In this document: piece by piece, positions 50,799 through 59,364 of the stretch
Layout: each line of letters opens with the position of its first letter
Numbering within the stretch: the first letter of the stretch is position 1
NCBI RefSeq assembly: GCF_010906925.1
Contig: NZ_VTVE01000001.1
Location: 1,054,001 to 1,118,000, forward strand
Direction of reading: 5' to 3'
DNA from: Pseudobutyrivibrio xylanivorans
GTDB taxonomy: Bacteria; Bacillota; Clostridia; Lachnospirales; Lachnospiraceae
Length of the DNA: 64,000 nucleotides
Notes under the pieces: generated by a model
Told to the model about the DNA's origin: nothing
The model's input: only the letters and a program-made list of their open reading frames with translations
The model's database searches: none
Program-made: the position numbers and the translations under genes

Positions 50799-52124
50799 TT
50801 AAATTTCAACAACCAAGTACTGACCGTCGCCTATAATTTCCTTTGCTTTTACCTGCATAATGCAGTTAGAAAAATCGGTGTTCCCATCACATTTAATTGC
50901 GCATTTAATGTACTCTTTTGAAAAACCAATGTAATAGCTTTCGCCATCAATTGTAGCCTCTTCTTCAAACAAAACATCTAGAGTCTTTCCTAAATGAGAC
51001 TTTCTGTACTGTAAAGTTGTCTCATTTCCAAGAGCAATAAGACTAGCACTGCGCTGCTTTTTAACGGCATTTGTAATCTGGCCTGGCATAGTAGCAGCCT
51101 TTGTGCCCTTTCTCTTAGAGTACGCAAATACATGAAGCTCATAAAAAGCTATCTCTTTAACATAGTCTTCTGTGATTGCAAACTCTTCTTCTGTCTCCCC
51201 AGGGAAGCCTACAATGATATCTGTTGTAATAGCTGGATCATCAAAATACTTTCTAAGGATGTTAACGCCCTTAGTATACTCTTCAATTGTGTATTTTCTG
51301 TTCATTCTCTTAAGAACAGTATCACAGCCTGACTGTAAGGAAAGATGAAAATGTGGACAGAGTTTTTTAAGAGCAGAAACTCTAGTTGCAAAATCCTCTG
51401 TTACAATCTGAGGCTCCAAAGAACCTAGACGAATACGCTCAACACCCTCTATTTTTTCAACAGCCTCAAGCAAATCAGCAAGTGTATAATCAGTACCACT
51501 GCCATATGAGCTAAGGTGAATACCGGTAATAACAACCTCCTTGTATCCATTCTTAGCAAGTCCTGTAACCTCTGAAACAACATCATCTATGTCACGACTT
51601 CTGATACGACCTCTAGCAAATGGAATAATGCAATAACTACAGAATTGATTACAACCATCCTGAACTTTTACAAATGCTCTAGTGTGTTCAGAATCCTTTT
51701 CAATTACCATATTCTCATATGATACGTTGCCATCATTTATATCTATCCAATCGAGAATAGGACCAGAAATCTCATCAAGATTAGCAAAATACTCATGTAT
51801 TTTGCCTACAAGCTCATTCTTTTTATTGTTGCCAAGTATAATATCTGCTCCTAGTTCATCAGCTACTTCCTTACCGAAGTTTTGCACATAACAACCAGCT
51901 GCTACTACACAAGCATCAGGATTAAGCTTTTTGCATTTATGTATCATCTGACGAGATTTTCTGTCAGCTATATTTGTAACAGAGCAAGTATTAATAACAT
52001 ATACATCTGCCATTTCATCAAATCCTACTATGGTAAAACCATCCTTTTTAAGGAGTTCTTCCATGGCTTCGGTTTCATATGCATTAACCTTGCAACCAAG
52101 GTTGTGTAAAGCCGCTTTTTTCAT
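50799..52124 (-). CDS. mtaB: tRNA t6A37 methylthiotransferase MtaB
   Basis: MtaB (YqeV) is a radical-SAM enzyme that adds a methylthio group to t6A37, giving ms2t6A in ANN-decoding tRNAs. The 441 residues have an N-terminal UPF0004 domain with cluster ligands in LGCKVNAYETEAM, INTCSVT and AAGCYVQ, a radical-SAM domain with the CxxxCxxC motif in DGCNQFCSYCIIPFARG near 158, and a C-terminal TRAM domain (about 375-440). The LGCKVN start distinguishes it from MiaB and RimO. It is transcribed alone, divergent from the HPr-like gene. Confidence 0.95.
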   Translation of the reverse strand: MKKAALHNLGCKVNAYETEAMEELLKKDGFTIVGFDEMADVYVINTCSVTNIADRKSRQMIHKCKKLNPDACVVAAGCYVQNFGKEVADELGADIILGNNKKNELVGKIHEYFANLDEISGPILDWIDINDGNVSYENMVIEKDSEHTRAFVKVQDGCNQFCSYCIIPFARGRIRSRDIDDVVSEVTGLAKNGYKEVVITGIHLSSYGSGTDYTLADLLEAVEKIEGVERIRLGSLEPQIVTEDFATRVSALKKLCPHFHLSLQSGCDTVLKRMNRKYTIEEYTKGVNILRKYFDDPAITTDIIVGFPGETEEEFAITEDYVKEIAFYELHVFAYSKRKGTKAATMPGQITNAVKKQRSASLIALGNETTLQYRKSHLGKTLDVLFEEEATIDGESYYIGFSKEYIKCAIKCDGNTDFSNCIMQVKAKEIIGDGQYLVVEI

Positions 52125-52168
52125 ATATAAATAGCCTTTCTAATTGTTGTGAATTAATCAATAGTTTG

Positions 52169-52200
52169 TTGACTTTTGGGCATCGTTGATTTAGTATAAT
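52169..52200 (+). promoter_or_regulatory. Possible promoter of the HPr-like gene
   Basis: TATAAT (52195-52200) is a perfect -10 box 38 bases before the start codon. TTGACT (52169-52174) lies 20 bases upstream, longer than ideal spacing, so the -35 assignment is weak. Confidence 0.5.
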
Positions 52201-52237
52201 CTTATATTTTTTATAAATCTTCGGAGGAGGCAAAAGC

Positions 52238-52468
52238 ATGAAAACAGTTCAAATTTCTCTTAATTCAATTGACAAGGTAAAGTCTTTCGTTAATACCATC
52301 AGCCAGTTTGATTATGATTTTGATCTTGTAAGCGGACGTTATGTTATCGATGCTAAGTCTATCATGGGTATTTTCTCCCTTGACCTTTCTAAGCCAATCG
52401 ATCTCACAGTTCACGCTGAAGGTGATGCAGAAGACGTTATGTCTACATTAAAGGATTACATCGTTTAA
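52238..52468 (+). CDS. HPr-like (Crh-like) protein without the catalytic histidine
   Basis: The 76-residue protein has the HPr size and the regulatory-site motif AKSIMGIFSL, with Ser41 at the place of HPr Ser46, the target of HPr kinase. The PTS phosphotransfer motif around His15 (GLHARPA) is missing; the region reads NSIDKVKSFVN. It therefore cannot carry phosphate to sugars. By analogy with Bacillus Crh, which also lacks His15, a regulatory role as CcpA partner is possible but unproven. It has a strong GGAGGAGG site, its own promoter and a terminator. Confidence 0.83.
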   Translation: MKTVQISLNSIDKVKSFVNTISQFDYDFDLVSGRYVIDAKSIMGIFSLDLSKPIDLTVHAEGDAEDVMSTLKDYIV

Positions 52469-52490
52469 TCCCAACTGACAGTAAATATTT

Positions 52491-52524
52491 AGGAGCTTTG
52501 CTTATATAGCAAAGCTCCTTTTTG
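52491..52524 (+). terminator. Terminator after the HPr-like gene
   Basis: AGGAGCTTTGCT/AGCAAAGCTCCT is a perfect 12-pair stem with a 5-base loop followed by TTTTTG on the plus strand. It may also terminate thiI on the other strand, though the minus-strand U-tract is weak. Confidence 0.9.
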
Positions 52525-53706
52525 TTATCGTACTTTTACAATCTCAACAGACTCAATTGCCTGCTTCATGAGCTCGTCAATCTTCTCATCAAGATTGTGC
52601 TCGTGCTTTTCAATAGCCTCAAGCTTTGGCTTTGTAACAGGATGCTTTGCAACGAAAATTGTACAGCAATCCTCGTAAGGCAAGATTGAAGTCTCATAAG
52701 TATCAATCTTCTCTGAAATATCAACAATATCCTGCTTATCAAATGCGATAAGTGGTCTGTATACAGGAAGTGAGCAAACTGCATTTGTACAGTTAAGAGA
52801 CTGCATTGTCTGGCTGGCAACCTGTCCAATAGACTCACCAGTAACAAGACCAAGACAGTCATTTTCCTTTGCAAAGTGCTCTGCAATTCTCATCATGTAA
52901 CGACGCATGATGATTGTAAGCTCCTCATGAGCACACTGCTCGTATATATAAAGCTGAATATCTGTAAAGTTTACAATATGTAAATCAATAGGACCTGAAT
53001 ACTTAGCAACTAGCTTTGCAAGGTCTACTACCTTTTGCTTAGCCTGCTCAGATGTATAAGGTGGTGCATGGAAATATGTAGCTGAAAGGTTAACGCCACG
53101 CTTAGCAATCATGTAGCCTGCAACAGGCGAATCAATACCACCAGAAAGTAAAAGCATAGCCTTGCCAGCTGTACCTACAGGCATGCCATGTGGGCCAGGA
53201 ATCTCTGTAGAATAGATTGCAATATTCTCTCTCACCTCTACATAGATAATGCGCTCTGGCTTGTGTACATCAACATGCATCTCTGGGAATGCATCTAAAA
53301 GACGGGCTCCAATCTCAGCAGCAACCTCCATTGAAGTCATAGGATACTGCTTGTTAGCACGACGTCCCATTACCTTGAAAGAGAAATTCTTATCCTCAAA
53401 CTCCTCATCAACATACTTGATAACAGCCTCTGCCATTGCGTCAAAGCCCTCATCTGGTACAACAACAGTAGGACAAATAGCGCTGATACCGAATACATGC
53501 TGCAACGCATCTACTGCCTCGTCATAATCATATTCACCATCTATAGAAACAAGAATTCTACCGCTTTGCTTTCTAACAACGAACTTACCCTCTACTGGGT
53601 CTAAAGCTCTCTTAATCTGTGTAACAAGAGCATCTTCAAAAACGTATCTATTTTTGCCCTTAACACCAATCTCTGAATATTTAATCAAAAATGCCTGATA
53701 TGTCAT
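52525..53706 (-). CDS. thiI: tRNA uridine 4-sulfurtransferase ThiI
   Basis: ThiI activates U8 of tRNA with ATP and inserts sulfur to form 4-thiouridine; it can also serve thiamine synthesis. I chose ATG at 53706 (393 residues) with AAAGGA eight bases upstream. The protein has a ferredoxin-like N-terminal domain, a THUMP domain (about 60-165) and a PP-loop ATPase motif LLLSGGIDSPVAGYM near 183-197. The C-terminal rhodanese domain of E. coli ThiI is absent, as in Bacillus, where a dedicated cysteine desulfurase replaces it. That desulfurase is encoded directly upstream. Confidence 0.95.
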   Translation of the reverse strand: MTYQAFLIKYSEIGVKGKNRYVFEDALVTQIKRALDPVEGKFVVRKQSGRILVSIDGEYDYDEAVDALQHVFGISAICPTVVVPDEGFDAMAEAVIKYVDEEFEDKNFSFKVMGRRANKQYPMTSMEVAAEIGARLLDAFPEMHVDVHKPERIIYVEVRENIAIYSTEIPGPHGMPVGTAGKAMLLLSGGIDSPVAGYMIAKRGVNLSATYFHAPPYTSEQAKQKVVDLAKLVAKYSGPIDLHIVNFTDIQLYIYEQCAHEELTIIMRRYMMRIAEHFAKENDCLGLVTGESIGQVASQTMQSLNCTNAVCSLPVYRPLIAFDKQDIVDISEKIDTYETSILPYEDCCTIFVAKHPVTKPKLEAIEKHEHNLDEKIDELMKQAIESVEIVKVR

Positions 53707-53718
53707 ATTTCCCATCCT

Positions 53719-54873
53719 TTATAATGTCATTTTAGGAACTAAATCTGTAAGCGCCTTAATAGCCTCTTCTACCTCATCCATTGTATTCTCAGGACAGAAG
53801 CTAAAACGTATTGTACGCTCAAGCAAGTCCTTCTCAAGTCCAATAGACTTTAAAGTCTCGCTAATAGCCGGCTTGTTAGATGAACAAGCAGACCCAGCTG
53901 ATACAAATATGCCGTAATTATCCTGAAGTGCATTAAGAATAACCTGAGCACGAGTCCTATTACCCTTTATAGATACACTTACAATGTGTGGAGCGCTATT
54001 ATCATCAAGATGTCCATTGACACTGACGCCATCTATAGAAGAAACGCCCTCAATCAATCGACGTCTCATAGCATACATGTGAGAAGCATTGCTGTCAAGA
54101 TTGTCATAGCAAGCCTTAGCTGCAATTCCAAGAGCTGCTATAGCTGGCACATTCTCTGTACCTGAGCGCATCCCTCTCTCATGGCCGCCACCTAAAATCT
54201 GAGGTACCATAATATTAAAGATAGCCTCATTAATATATATAAATCCAGATCCCTTTGGACCATGAATCTTATGTCCGCTAACTGTAAGAAAATCTATATC
54301 CATTTTCTTTGGGAGTATCTTGAACTTTCCAAAGGCCTGAATAGCATCAACATGGAATAAAATGTCCTTGTTAAAGCTCTTAATAATCTTGCCTGCCTCT
54401 GCAACTGGCTGAAGTGCACCTATCTCATTGTTAACCATCATGATTGAAACAAGAATAGTATCCTCACGAAGTGCATCCTTTAGCTCATCAAGATTAATCA
54501 CGCCGTATTCATCTGTGCCAAGATATGTAACCTCAAAGCCCTCTTTTTCAAGAGCCTTTACAGGATTTAAAACAGAAGCATGTTCAATTTTTGTGGTGAT
54601 AATATGGTTGCCTCTTCGCTTTTTGGCCATAGCTCCACCGCGAATAGCAAGGTTGTTACCCTCTGTACCACCACTGGTAAAATAGATTTCTTTAGAATTA
54701 ACTTTTAATATGCCAGAAATAATGTCTCTAGCGTCCTTGAGATAATCCTTGCCCTTTGCACCCATACTGTGCAACGAAGAAGGATTGCCGTAGTTTTCCT
54801 GCAAACATTCTTGCATTATTTTCATCGCCTCATCAGAGCATCTGGTGGTGGCGGAATTATCAAAATAAATCAT
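53719..54873 (-). CDS. Cysteine desulfurase (NifS/IscS-like, ThiI partner)
   Basis: This PLP enzyme removes sulfur from cysteine as an enzyme persulfide. Starting at ATG 54873 (384 residues, MIYFDNSATT) it shows NEIGALQPV, the PLP-lysine motif FLTVSGHKIHGPKGSGFIY near 195-213 and the active-site Cys in SAGSACSSNKP near 318-328. It overlaps the rsmE stop codon by one base (TAATG) and is 12 bases before thiI. The pair matches the Bacillus NifZ-ThiI arrangement for 4-thiouridine, so tRNA thiolation is its likely job. Confidence 0.93.
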   Translation of the reverse strand: MIYFDNSATTRCSDEAMKIMQECLQENYGNPSSLHSMGAKGKDYLKDARDIISGILKVNSKEIYFTSGGTEGNNLAIRGGAMAKKRRGNHIITTKIEHASVLNPVKALEKEGFEVTYLGTDEYGVINLDELKDALREDTILVSIMMVNNEIGALQPVAEAGKIIKSFNKDILFHVDAIQAFGKFKILPKKMDIDFLTVSGHKIHGPKGSGFIYINEAIFNIMVPQILGGGHERGMRSGTENVPAIAALGIAAKACYDNLDSNASHMYAMRRRLIEGVSSIDGVSVNGHLDDNSAPHIVSVSIKGNRTRAQVILNALQDNYGIFVSAGSACSSNKPAISETLKSIGLEKDLLERTIRFSFCPENTMDEVEEAIKALTDLVPKMTL

Positions 54874-55604
54874 TACATTTCCTCGCATTTAAGCATTAAC
54901 ATACTAAGTGAACATATAGCGGCTGTATCAGTCCGAAGGATTCTGCCTCCAAGAGAAATAAGCTTAGCTCTATCTTTAACAAGCTCAATTTCAGAAGAAT
55001 CAAATCCTCCCTCTGGTCCAATAAAGACACCAATGCTCTGGCCCTTCTGTAGAGAAGCAAGCACATCAAATGTGTCTTTCATGCCATTTTTACACTCGTA
55101 TGGTAAAAGAATAACATCCAAATCACAGGCATATTCATAAGCCTGCTTAAAGTCCATAATCTCATGAATACTAGGGATAATAGAACGCTTTGATTGCTTG
55201 GCAGCAGATTCTGCAATAGCCTGATAACGAGCAAGCTTGTTCTTTTTCTTTTTCTCATCAAGCTTTACAATGCAGTTTTTCATCTGCACAGGGATAATCT
55301 CATAGACTCCAAGTTCAACGCATTTTTCGATAATCGTCTCGATTCTGTCTCCCTTAGGAATTGCCTGGAATAAATATATACGGTTGTTTAGCTCGGTAGA
55401 TGGAACCTCTTCAATAACATCAACAATTAAATCATCGCCACTTGGTCCATTAACCTGACAAATATAATTGCTGCCGTCAGAACATGACACTCTTATTTTT
55501 TCACCATTTTTAAGGCGTACTACCCTAATCAGATGATGTGCATCCTGTCCAGTTATTGTTATTACGCCATCTACTGGCGAATTATCAATAAATACCTGTT
55601 GCAT
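54873..55604 (-). CDS. rsmE: 16S rRNA (uracil1498-N3)-methyltransferase RsmE
   Basis: RsmE methylates N3 of U1498 of 16S rRNA in the decoding region. The 243-residue SPOUT enzyme begins MQQVFIDNSPVDGVITITGQ, with HHLIRVVRLKNGEKIRVSC near 27-45 and the trefoil-knot SAM site IGVFIGPEGGFDSSEIELV near 193-211 followed by LGGRILRTDTA. It follows prmA by one base and overlaps the desulfurase start, the common prmA-rsmE order. Confidence 0.95.
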   Translation of the reverse strand: MQQVFIDNSPVDGVITITGQDAHHLIRVVRLKNGEKIRVSCSDGSNYICQVNGPSGDDLIVDVIEEVPSTELNNRIYLFQAIPKGDRIETIIEKCVELGVYEIIPVQMKNCIVKLDEKKKKNKLARYQAIAESAAKQSKRSIIPSIHEIMDFKQAYEYACDLDVILLPYECKNGMKDTFDVLASLQKGQSIGVFIGPEGGFDSSEIELVKDRAKLISLGGRILRTDTAAICSLSMLMLKCEEM

Positions 55605-55605
55605 A

Positions 55606-56562
55606 TTATTTACGTGCGGTGATATTTACCCACTCACCTTGATGGTTTATTTCAACAATAGTAAGTCCAACAGCTTCCAACGCTTCCTTAACTTCATTTT
55701 CCTTAAAATCGATAATTCCAGAAGAAATAAAGTAAGCGTCCTTTTTCATTGTAGGCGGAATAGCTGGAGCCATAGCAATAATGATATCTGCCAAAATATT
55801 AGCAACTACCACATCATATTTTTCATATCCTACCTTGTCCTGCAAATCCTTGTCGTCGATAAGATTGCCAACATAGAAATCACCAGATGATTTATCAATA
55901 TGATTAACCTGGAAATTCTCATAGGTAGAAGCAATACAGTCCTCATCAATATCTGTACCAACAAGATGACATTGTCCGTTTAAAAGCTTGCTTGCTATAA
56001 TTGAAAGAATGCCGCTTCCACATCCAATATCAAGAATTTCATCCCCTGGCTTGAGATACTTTTTCAGCTGTCTAATACAAAGCTGAGTGGTCTCATGCTT
56101 GCCAGTACCAAATGAAACGCCAGGATCAATCTCCACAAAGATTTTGCCCTCATCGGAAGCTTGAAGCTCCTCCCAAGTAGGCTTGATTAAAATGTCATCA
56201 ATATAGAAAGACTTAAAGAACTGCTTCCAGTTGTTAATCCAATCCTCTTGTTTTGTAACAGATGTATCAATGGTGCCCTCGCCTATATCCATTACGTCCT
56301 TAAGCTCTGCTAAAGATGTCTTTACCTGAGATAATAAAACCTCATGGTCCTCTTCATCAGATAAATAAAAGCAGACTTTTGACAAACCTAAATCCTCTGG
56401 TAAATCAGGCTGAAGCTCTTCAAACTCTCCACCCTGCTTGTCTCCAGAAACAGGAACATTATTTTCTATCTCAATAGAATCAATACCAAGTTCCATAAGT
56501 GAAGCGCTGACAAAATCCTCGGCTTCTGTAGTTGTATTAATCGAATATTTAATCCAGTTCAT
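55606..56562 (-). CDS. prmA: Ribosomal protein L11 methyltransferase
   Basis: PrmA methylates Lys and N-terminal amines of ribosomal protein L11. The 318 residues have the N-terminal recognition domain (NWIKYSINTTTEAEDFVSAS) and a SAM-binding domain with FGTGKHETTQLC near 158 and EILDIGCGSGILSIIASKL near 180-198, then VVVANILADIIIAM near 250. It heads the operon prmA-rsmE-desulfurase-thiI. A possibly structured leader precedes it (56580-56650). Confidence 0.95.
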   Translation of the reverse strand: MNWIKYSINTTTEAEDFVSASLMELGIDSIEIENNVPVSGDKQGGEFEELQPDLPEDLGLSKVCFYLSDEEDHEVLLSQVKTSLAELKDVMDIGEGTIDTSVTKQEDWINNWKQFFKSFYIDDILIKPTWEELQASDEGKIFVEIDPGVSFGTGKHETTQLCIRQLKKYLKPGDEILDIGCGSGILSIIASKLLNGQCHLVGTDIDEDCIASTYENFQVNHIDKSSGDFYVGNLIDDKDLQDKVGYEKYDVVVANILADIIIAMAPAIPPTMKKDAYFISSGIIDFKENEVKEALEAVGLTIVEINHQGEWVNITARK

Positions 56563-56579
56563 ATTCTTCTCCTTTTACG

Positions 56580-56650
56580 GGAAAGCAGGGCCATTTATAA
56601 TTGCTTACAGCAATGATCCTACTGTTGGAAACAGGTGCTCCCCTATTTCC
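56580..56650 (-). ncRNA. Candidate structured leader RNA of prmA
   Basis: On the minus strand GGAAA-U-AGGG pairs with CCCU-GC-UUUCC as a closing stem. Inside it are two hairpins, CUGUU-UCC-AACAG and AUUGCU-GUA-AGCAAU, giving a three-way junction that ends 10 bases before the prmA ribosome binding site. I cannot match it to a known riboswitch. Support is from base pairing only. Confidence 0.4.
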
Positions 56651-56656
56651 ATATAA

Positions 56657-56694
56657 CAACAAAAATCACATATCAAGGAATCCCTTGATATGTG
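56657..56694 (-). terminator. Terminator after the DUF2225 gene
   Basis: CACATATCAAGG/CCTTGATATGTG is a perfect 12-pair stem with a 4-base loop, followed on the minus strand by ATTTTTGTTGTT. It separates DUF2225 from prmA. Confidence 0.9.
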
Positions 56695-56709
56695 GTCTTA
56701 TCAAAAATA

Positions 56710-57579
56710 TTATGATTGTGCCTTAGCAGCAGCGGCCTTAGCAGTAATCTCATCCTTAAGGTCAACACACTTGTCCTTAAGCTTGCGAGATGTGCTAGGG
56801 GACTGAATAAGTCTAGCTATAAGTTTCATAGCTGCATCGTACTGCTTGTAGTGCATAGACATGTTGGCAAGCATAAACTCAACAGCCTCTGAAGCCATAC
56901 CGCAATATGGTGGAGTCTCTGAAGATACTGCCTTCATGAATCCCTCGTATGCCTGCTTATAGAAGCCTTCATGCTCTTTTTTAACCAGCTCTACCACCTT
57001 AGGATCTGCATCCTTTTGTCCCTGCAATTCCTTGAGCTGGGCACGGCGAAGCCAAGCTATCTTAAGACAAACATAAGCCTTTTCTGACATCTTAGCACGC
57101 TTTTTAAGTGTACAAATAAGAGCGAGCTTAAATTTCTCTACTGAATAATCATAAGAATATATATCAGGAAGTGTCTCACCTATCTGAGGCTTGAAACTAG
57201 GACAAAACTCAGCACGGATAAGCTTAACTCTAGCTGTATCTATCTTAGAGAATGTGGTATCAAGGGCTGAATAGCCACAATGTGGGCATGATATAAAGTC
57301 ATATTTGCACTTGTCAACATACTCATAATTAGGTCTCAAGTCGAAATCAGGCTCAAGACGCTTAAGCTTTGTAGCAAGAACAGCCTTGATAGGGAATTCC
57401 TTATCACATACAGGACATCTAACCTTTTTATCAAGTATAAAGTCCTTTTCTTCCTTTACAACCGGTGCTGCAGCCTGACCAGACTGAGTAGCCCCTGCCT
57501 TTTGCTTTTCATCGGCTAAAATATCAAGCTCCCCATCCATTGAGAAGCCAAATTTTTCCATTCCTGAAAGTAAATTCAT
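56710..57579 (-). CDS. DUF2225 family protein
   Basis: The 289-residue protein has two Cys pairs, VRCPVCDKEFPIK near 53-65 and ISCPHCGYSALD near 95-106, that probably form one zinc ribbon, followed by a helical region with TPR-like character (about 145-280). This is the DUF2225 layout; members are common in Firmicutes and have no agreed function. The first 45 residues are a low-complexity linker. It starts 47 bases after glnS and ends in a strong terminator, so the two may share a transcript. Confidence 0.85.
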   Translation of the reverse strand: MNLLSGMEKFGFSMDGELDILADEKQKAGATQSGQAAAPVVKEEKDFILDKKVRCPVCDKEFPIKAVLATKLKRLEPDFDLRPNYEYVDKCKYDFISCPHCGYSALDTTFSKIDTARVKLIRAEFCPSFKPQIGETLPDIYSYDYSVEKFKLALICTLKKRAKMSEKAYVCLKIAWLRRAQLKELQGQKDADPKVVELVKKEHEGFYKQAYEGFMKAVSSETPPYCGMASEAVEFMLANMSMHYKQYDAAMKLIARLIQSPSTSRKLKDKCVDLKDEITAKAAAAKAQS

Positions 57580-57626
57580 AATACGTCCTTTAACTAAAAA
57601 CTAATTAGTTGGTAACAGTTAAATGC

Positions 57627-59291
57627 TTATTTTGTAATTTTATAAGAGCTCTTAAGGGAAACGATACGATTGAATACTAAAGCATCTGGCTTAGAATCCT
57701 TAGAATCAACACAGAAGAATCCCTGTCTCACAAACTGGAAGCTATCATATGCCTTAGCATCCTTAAGAGATGGCTCTACAAGGCAATCTTTAAGAACTGT
57801 AAGGGAGTTTGGATTAAGATTCAAACTACCATCTTCATTATACACTCCTTTTTCTTCGTCCACAATGTTTTCGTAGAGGCGCACTTCAGCCTTTAAAGCC
57901 GTCTTAGCTGCTACCCAGTGGATTGTTCCCTTAACCTTTCTACCGTCTGGAGCGTCGCCGCCCTTAGTAGCTGGGTCATATGTACAATGAATGCAAGTTA
58001 CCTTACCATTCTCATCAGTCTCGTAAGATGTACAAGTAACGAAGTATGCGTTCATAAGGCGAACTTCGTTGCCTGGATATAATCTAAAGTATTTCTTAGG
58101 AGGCTCAATCATGAAGTCCTCTCTATCAATGTAAAGCTCCTTACCAAATGGCACCTGACGGCTACCAAGCTCAGGATTCTCAAGGTTGTTAGGAGCATCA
58201 AGCCACTCAACATCATCACTGTCGTAATTATCAATAACAAGCTTGACTGGATCAAGAACTGCCATAACACGGCTACGGCTTGTCTTTAAATCCTCTCTGA
58301 TACAATACTCAAGCATTGCATAGTCAGAAGACGAATTAGCCTTAGATACTCCTGAAAGCTCTACAAACTTCTGAATTGAAGAAGGAGTAAATCCTCTTCT
58401 ACGAAGAGCTGCGATAGATACAAGACGAGGATCGTCCCAACCATCTACAATACCATCTTCAACAAGCTTTTTAATGTATCTCTTACCAGTAACAACATTT
58501 GTAAGGTACATCTTAGCAAACTCAATCTGGCGTGGTGGATTAGCAAATCCTGCAGACTTAACTACCCAATCATAAAGAGGTCTGTGATCCTCAAACTCAA
58601 GTGTACAGATTGAATGTGTAATATTCTCGAAAGCATCCTCAAGTGGATGTGCAAAATCGTACATTGGGTAGATGCACCACTTATCACCTGTGTTGTGATG
58701 TGTCATGTGGGCAACTCTGTAAAGGATTGGATCACGCATATTGATATTAGGAGATGCCATATCAATCTTTGCACGAAGTGTATGGCTTCCATCCTCGTAT
58801 TTACCATTTTTCATATCTTCAAACATCTGAAGATTCTCTTCTACGCTACGATTACGGTTAGGATCTTCCTTACCAGGGTGCTCAAAATCACCTCTAAACT
58901 CTCTCATCTCATCAGCAGAAAGATCAGATACATAGGCAAGACCCTTCTTAATAAGGTCCACAGCCACCTCATACATCTTGTCAAAATAGTTTGATGCAAA
59001 ATAAAGGTGGTCGCCCCAATCAGCACCAAGCCACTTAATGTCAGCCTTGATTGAATCAACGAACTCTACCTTTTCTTTTGTAGGATTAGTGTCATCAAAT
59101 CTCATGTGGAACTCACCATTGTATTTCTTAGCGAGACCGTAATTTAAGATGATTGACTTAGCATGTCCAATATGTAAATAACCATTTGGCTCTGGTGGGA
59201 AACGTGTACAAACGTGGTCGTATACACCCTCCTTAAGATCCTTATCGATTTCAAGCTCGATAAAATTTTTGCTAACTACTTCTTCACTCAT
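57627..59291 (-). CDS. glnS: Glutaminyl-tRNA synthetase
   Basis: GlnRS charges tRNA-Gln directly. The 554-residue class I enzyme has the HIGH motif in [16 protein letters not shown] near 33-48 and the GlnRS-type DDTNPTKE near 67, then [13 protein letters not shown] near 300. The second ATP motif, usually MSKRK in Enterobacteria, reads VTGKRY near 270 here. The C-terminal half is the beta-barrel anticodon-binding domain. A direct GlnRS means this organism need not rely on the Glu-tRNA(Gln) amidotransferase route for Gln. Confidence 0.96.
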   Translation of the reverse strand: MSEEVVSKNFIELEIDKDLKEGVYDHVCTRFPPEPNGYLHIGHAKSIILNYGLAKKYNGEFHMRFDDTNPTKEKVEFVDSIKADIKWLGADWGDHLYFASNYFDKMYEVAVDLIKKGLAYVSDLSADEMREFRGDFEHPGKEDPNRNRSVEENLQMFEDMKNGKYEDGSHTLRAKIDMASPNINMRDPILYRVAHMTHHNTGDKWCIYPMYDFAHPLEDAFENITHSICTLEFEDHRPLYDWVVKSAGFANPPRQIEFAKMYLTNVVTGKRYIKKLVEDGIVDGWDDPRLVSIAALRRRGFTPSSIQKFVELSGVSKANSSSDYAMLEYCIREDLKTSRSRVMAVLDPVKLVIDNYDSDDVEWLDAPNNLENPELGSRQVPFGKELYIDREDFMIEPPKKYFRLYPGNEVRLMNAYFVTCTSYETDENGKVTCIHCTYDPATKGGDAPDGRKVKGTIHWVAAKTALKAEVRLYENIVDEEKGVYNEDGSLNLNPNSLTVLKDCLVEPSLKDAKAYDSFQFVRQGFFCVDSKDSKPDALVFNRIVSLKSSYKITK

Positions 59292-59364
59292 TTTACTAAT
59301 ATTTCCTTCCCATTATTTTTGCATCGAATATCTGCCATAAATGACAGCCTAAAAATCAAAGTAA

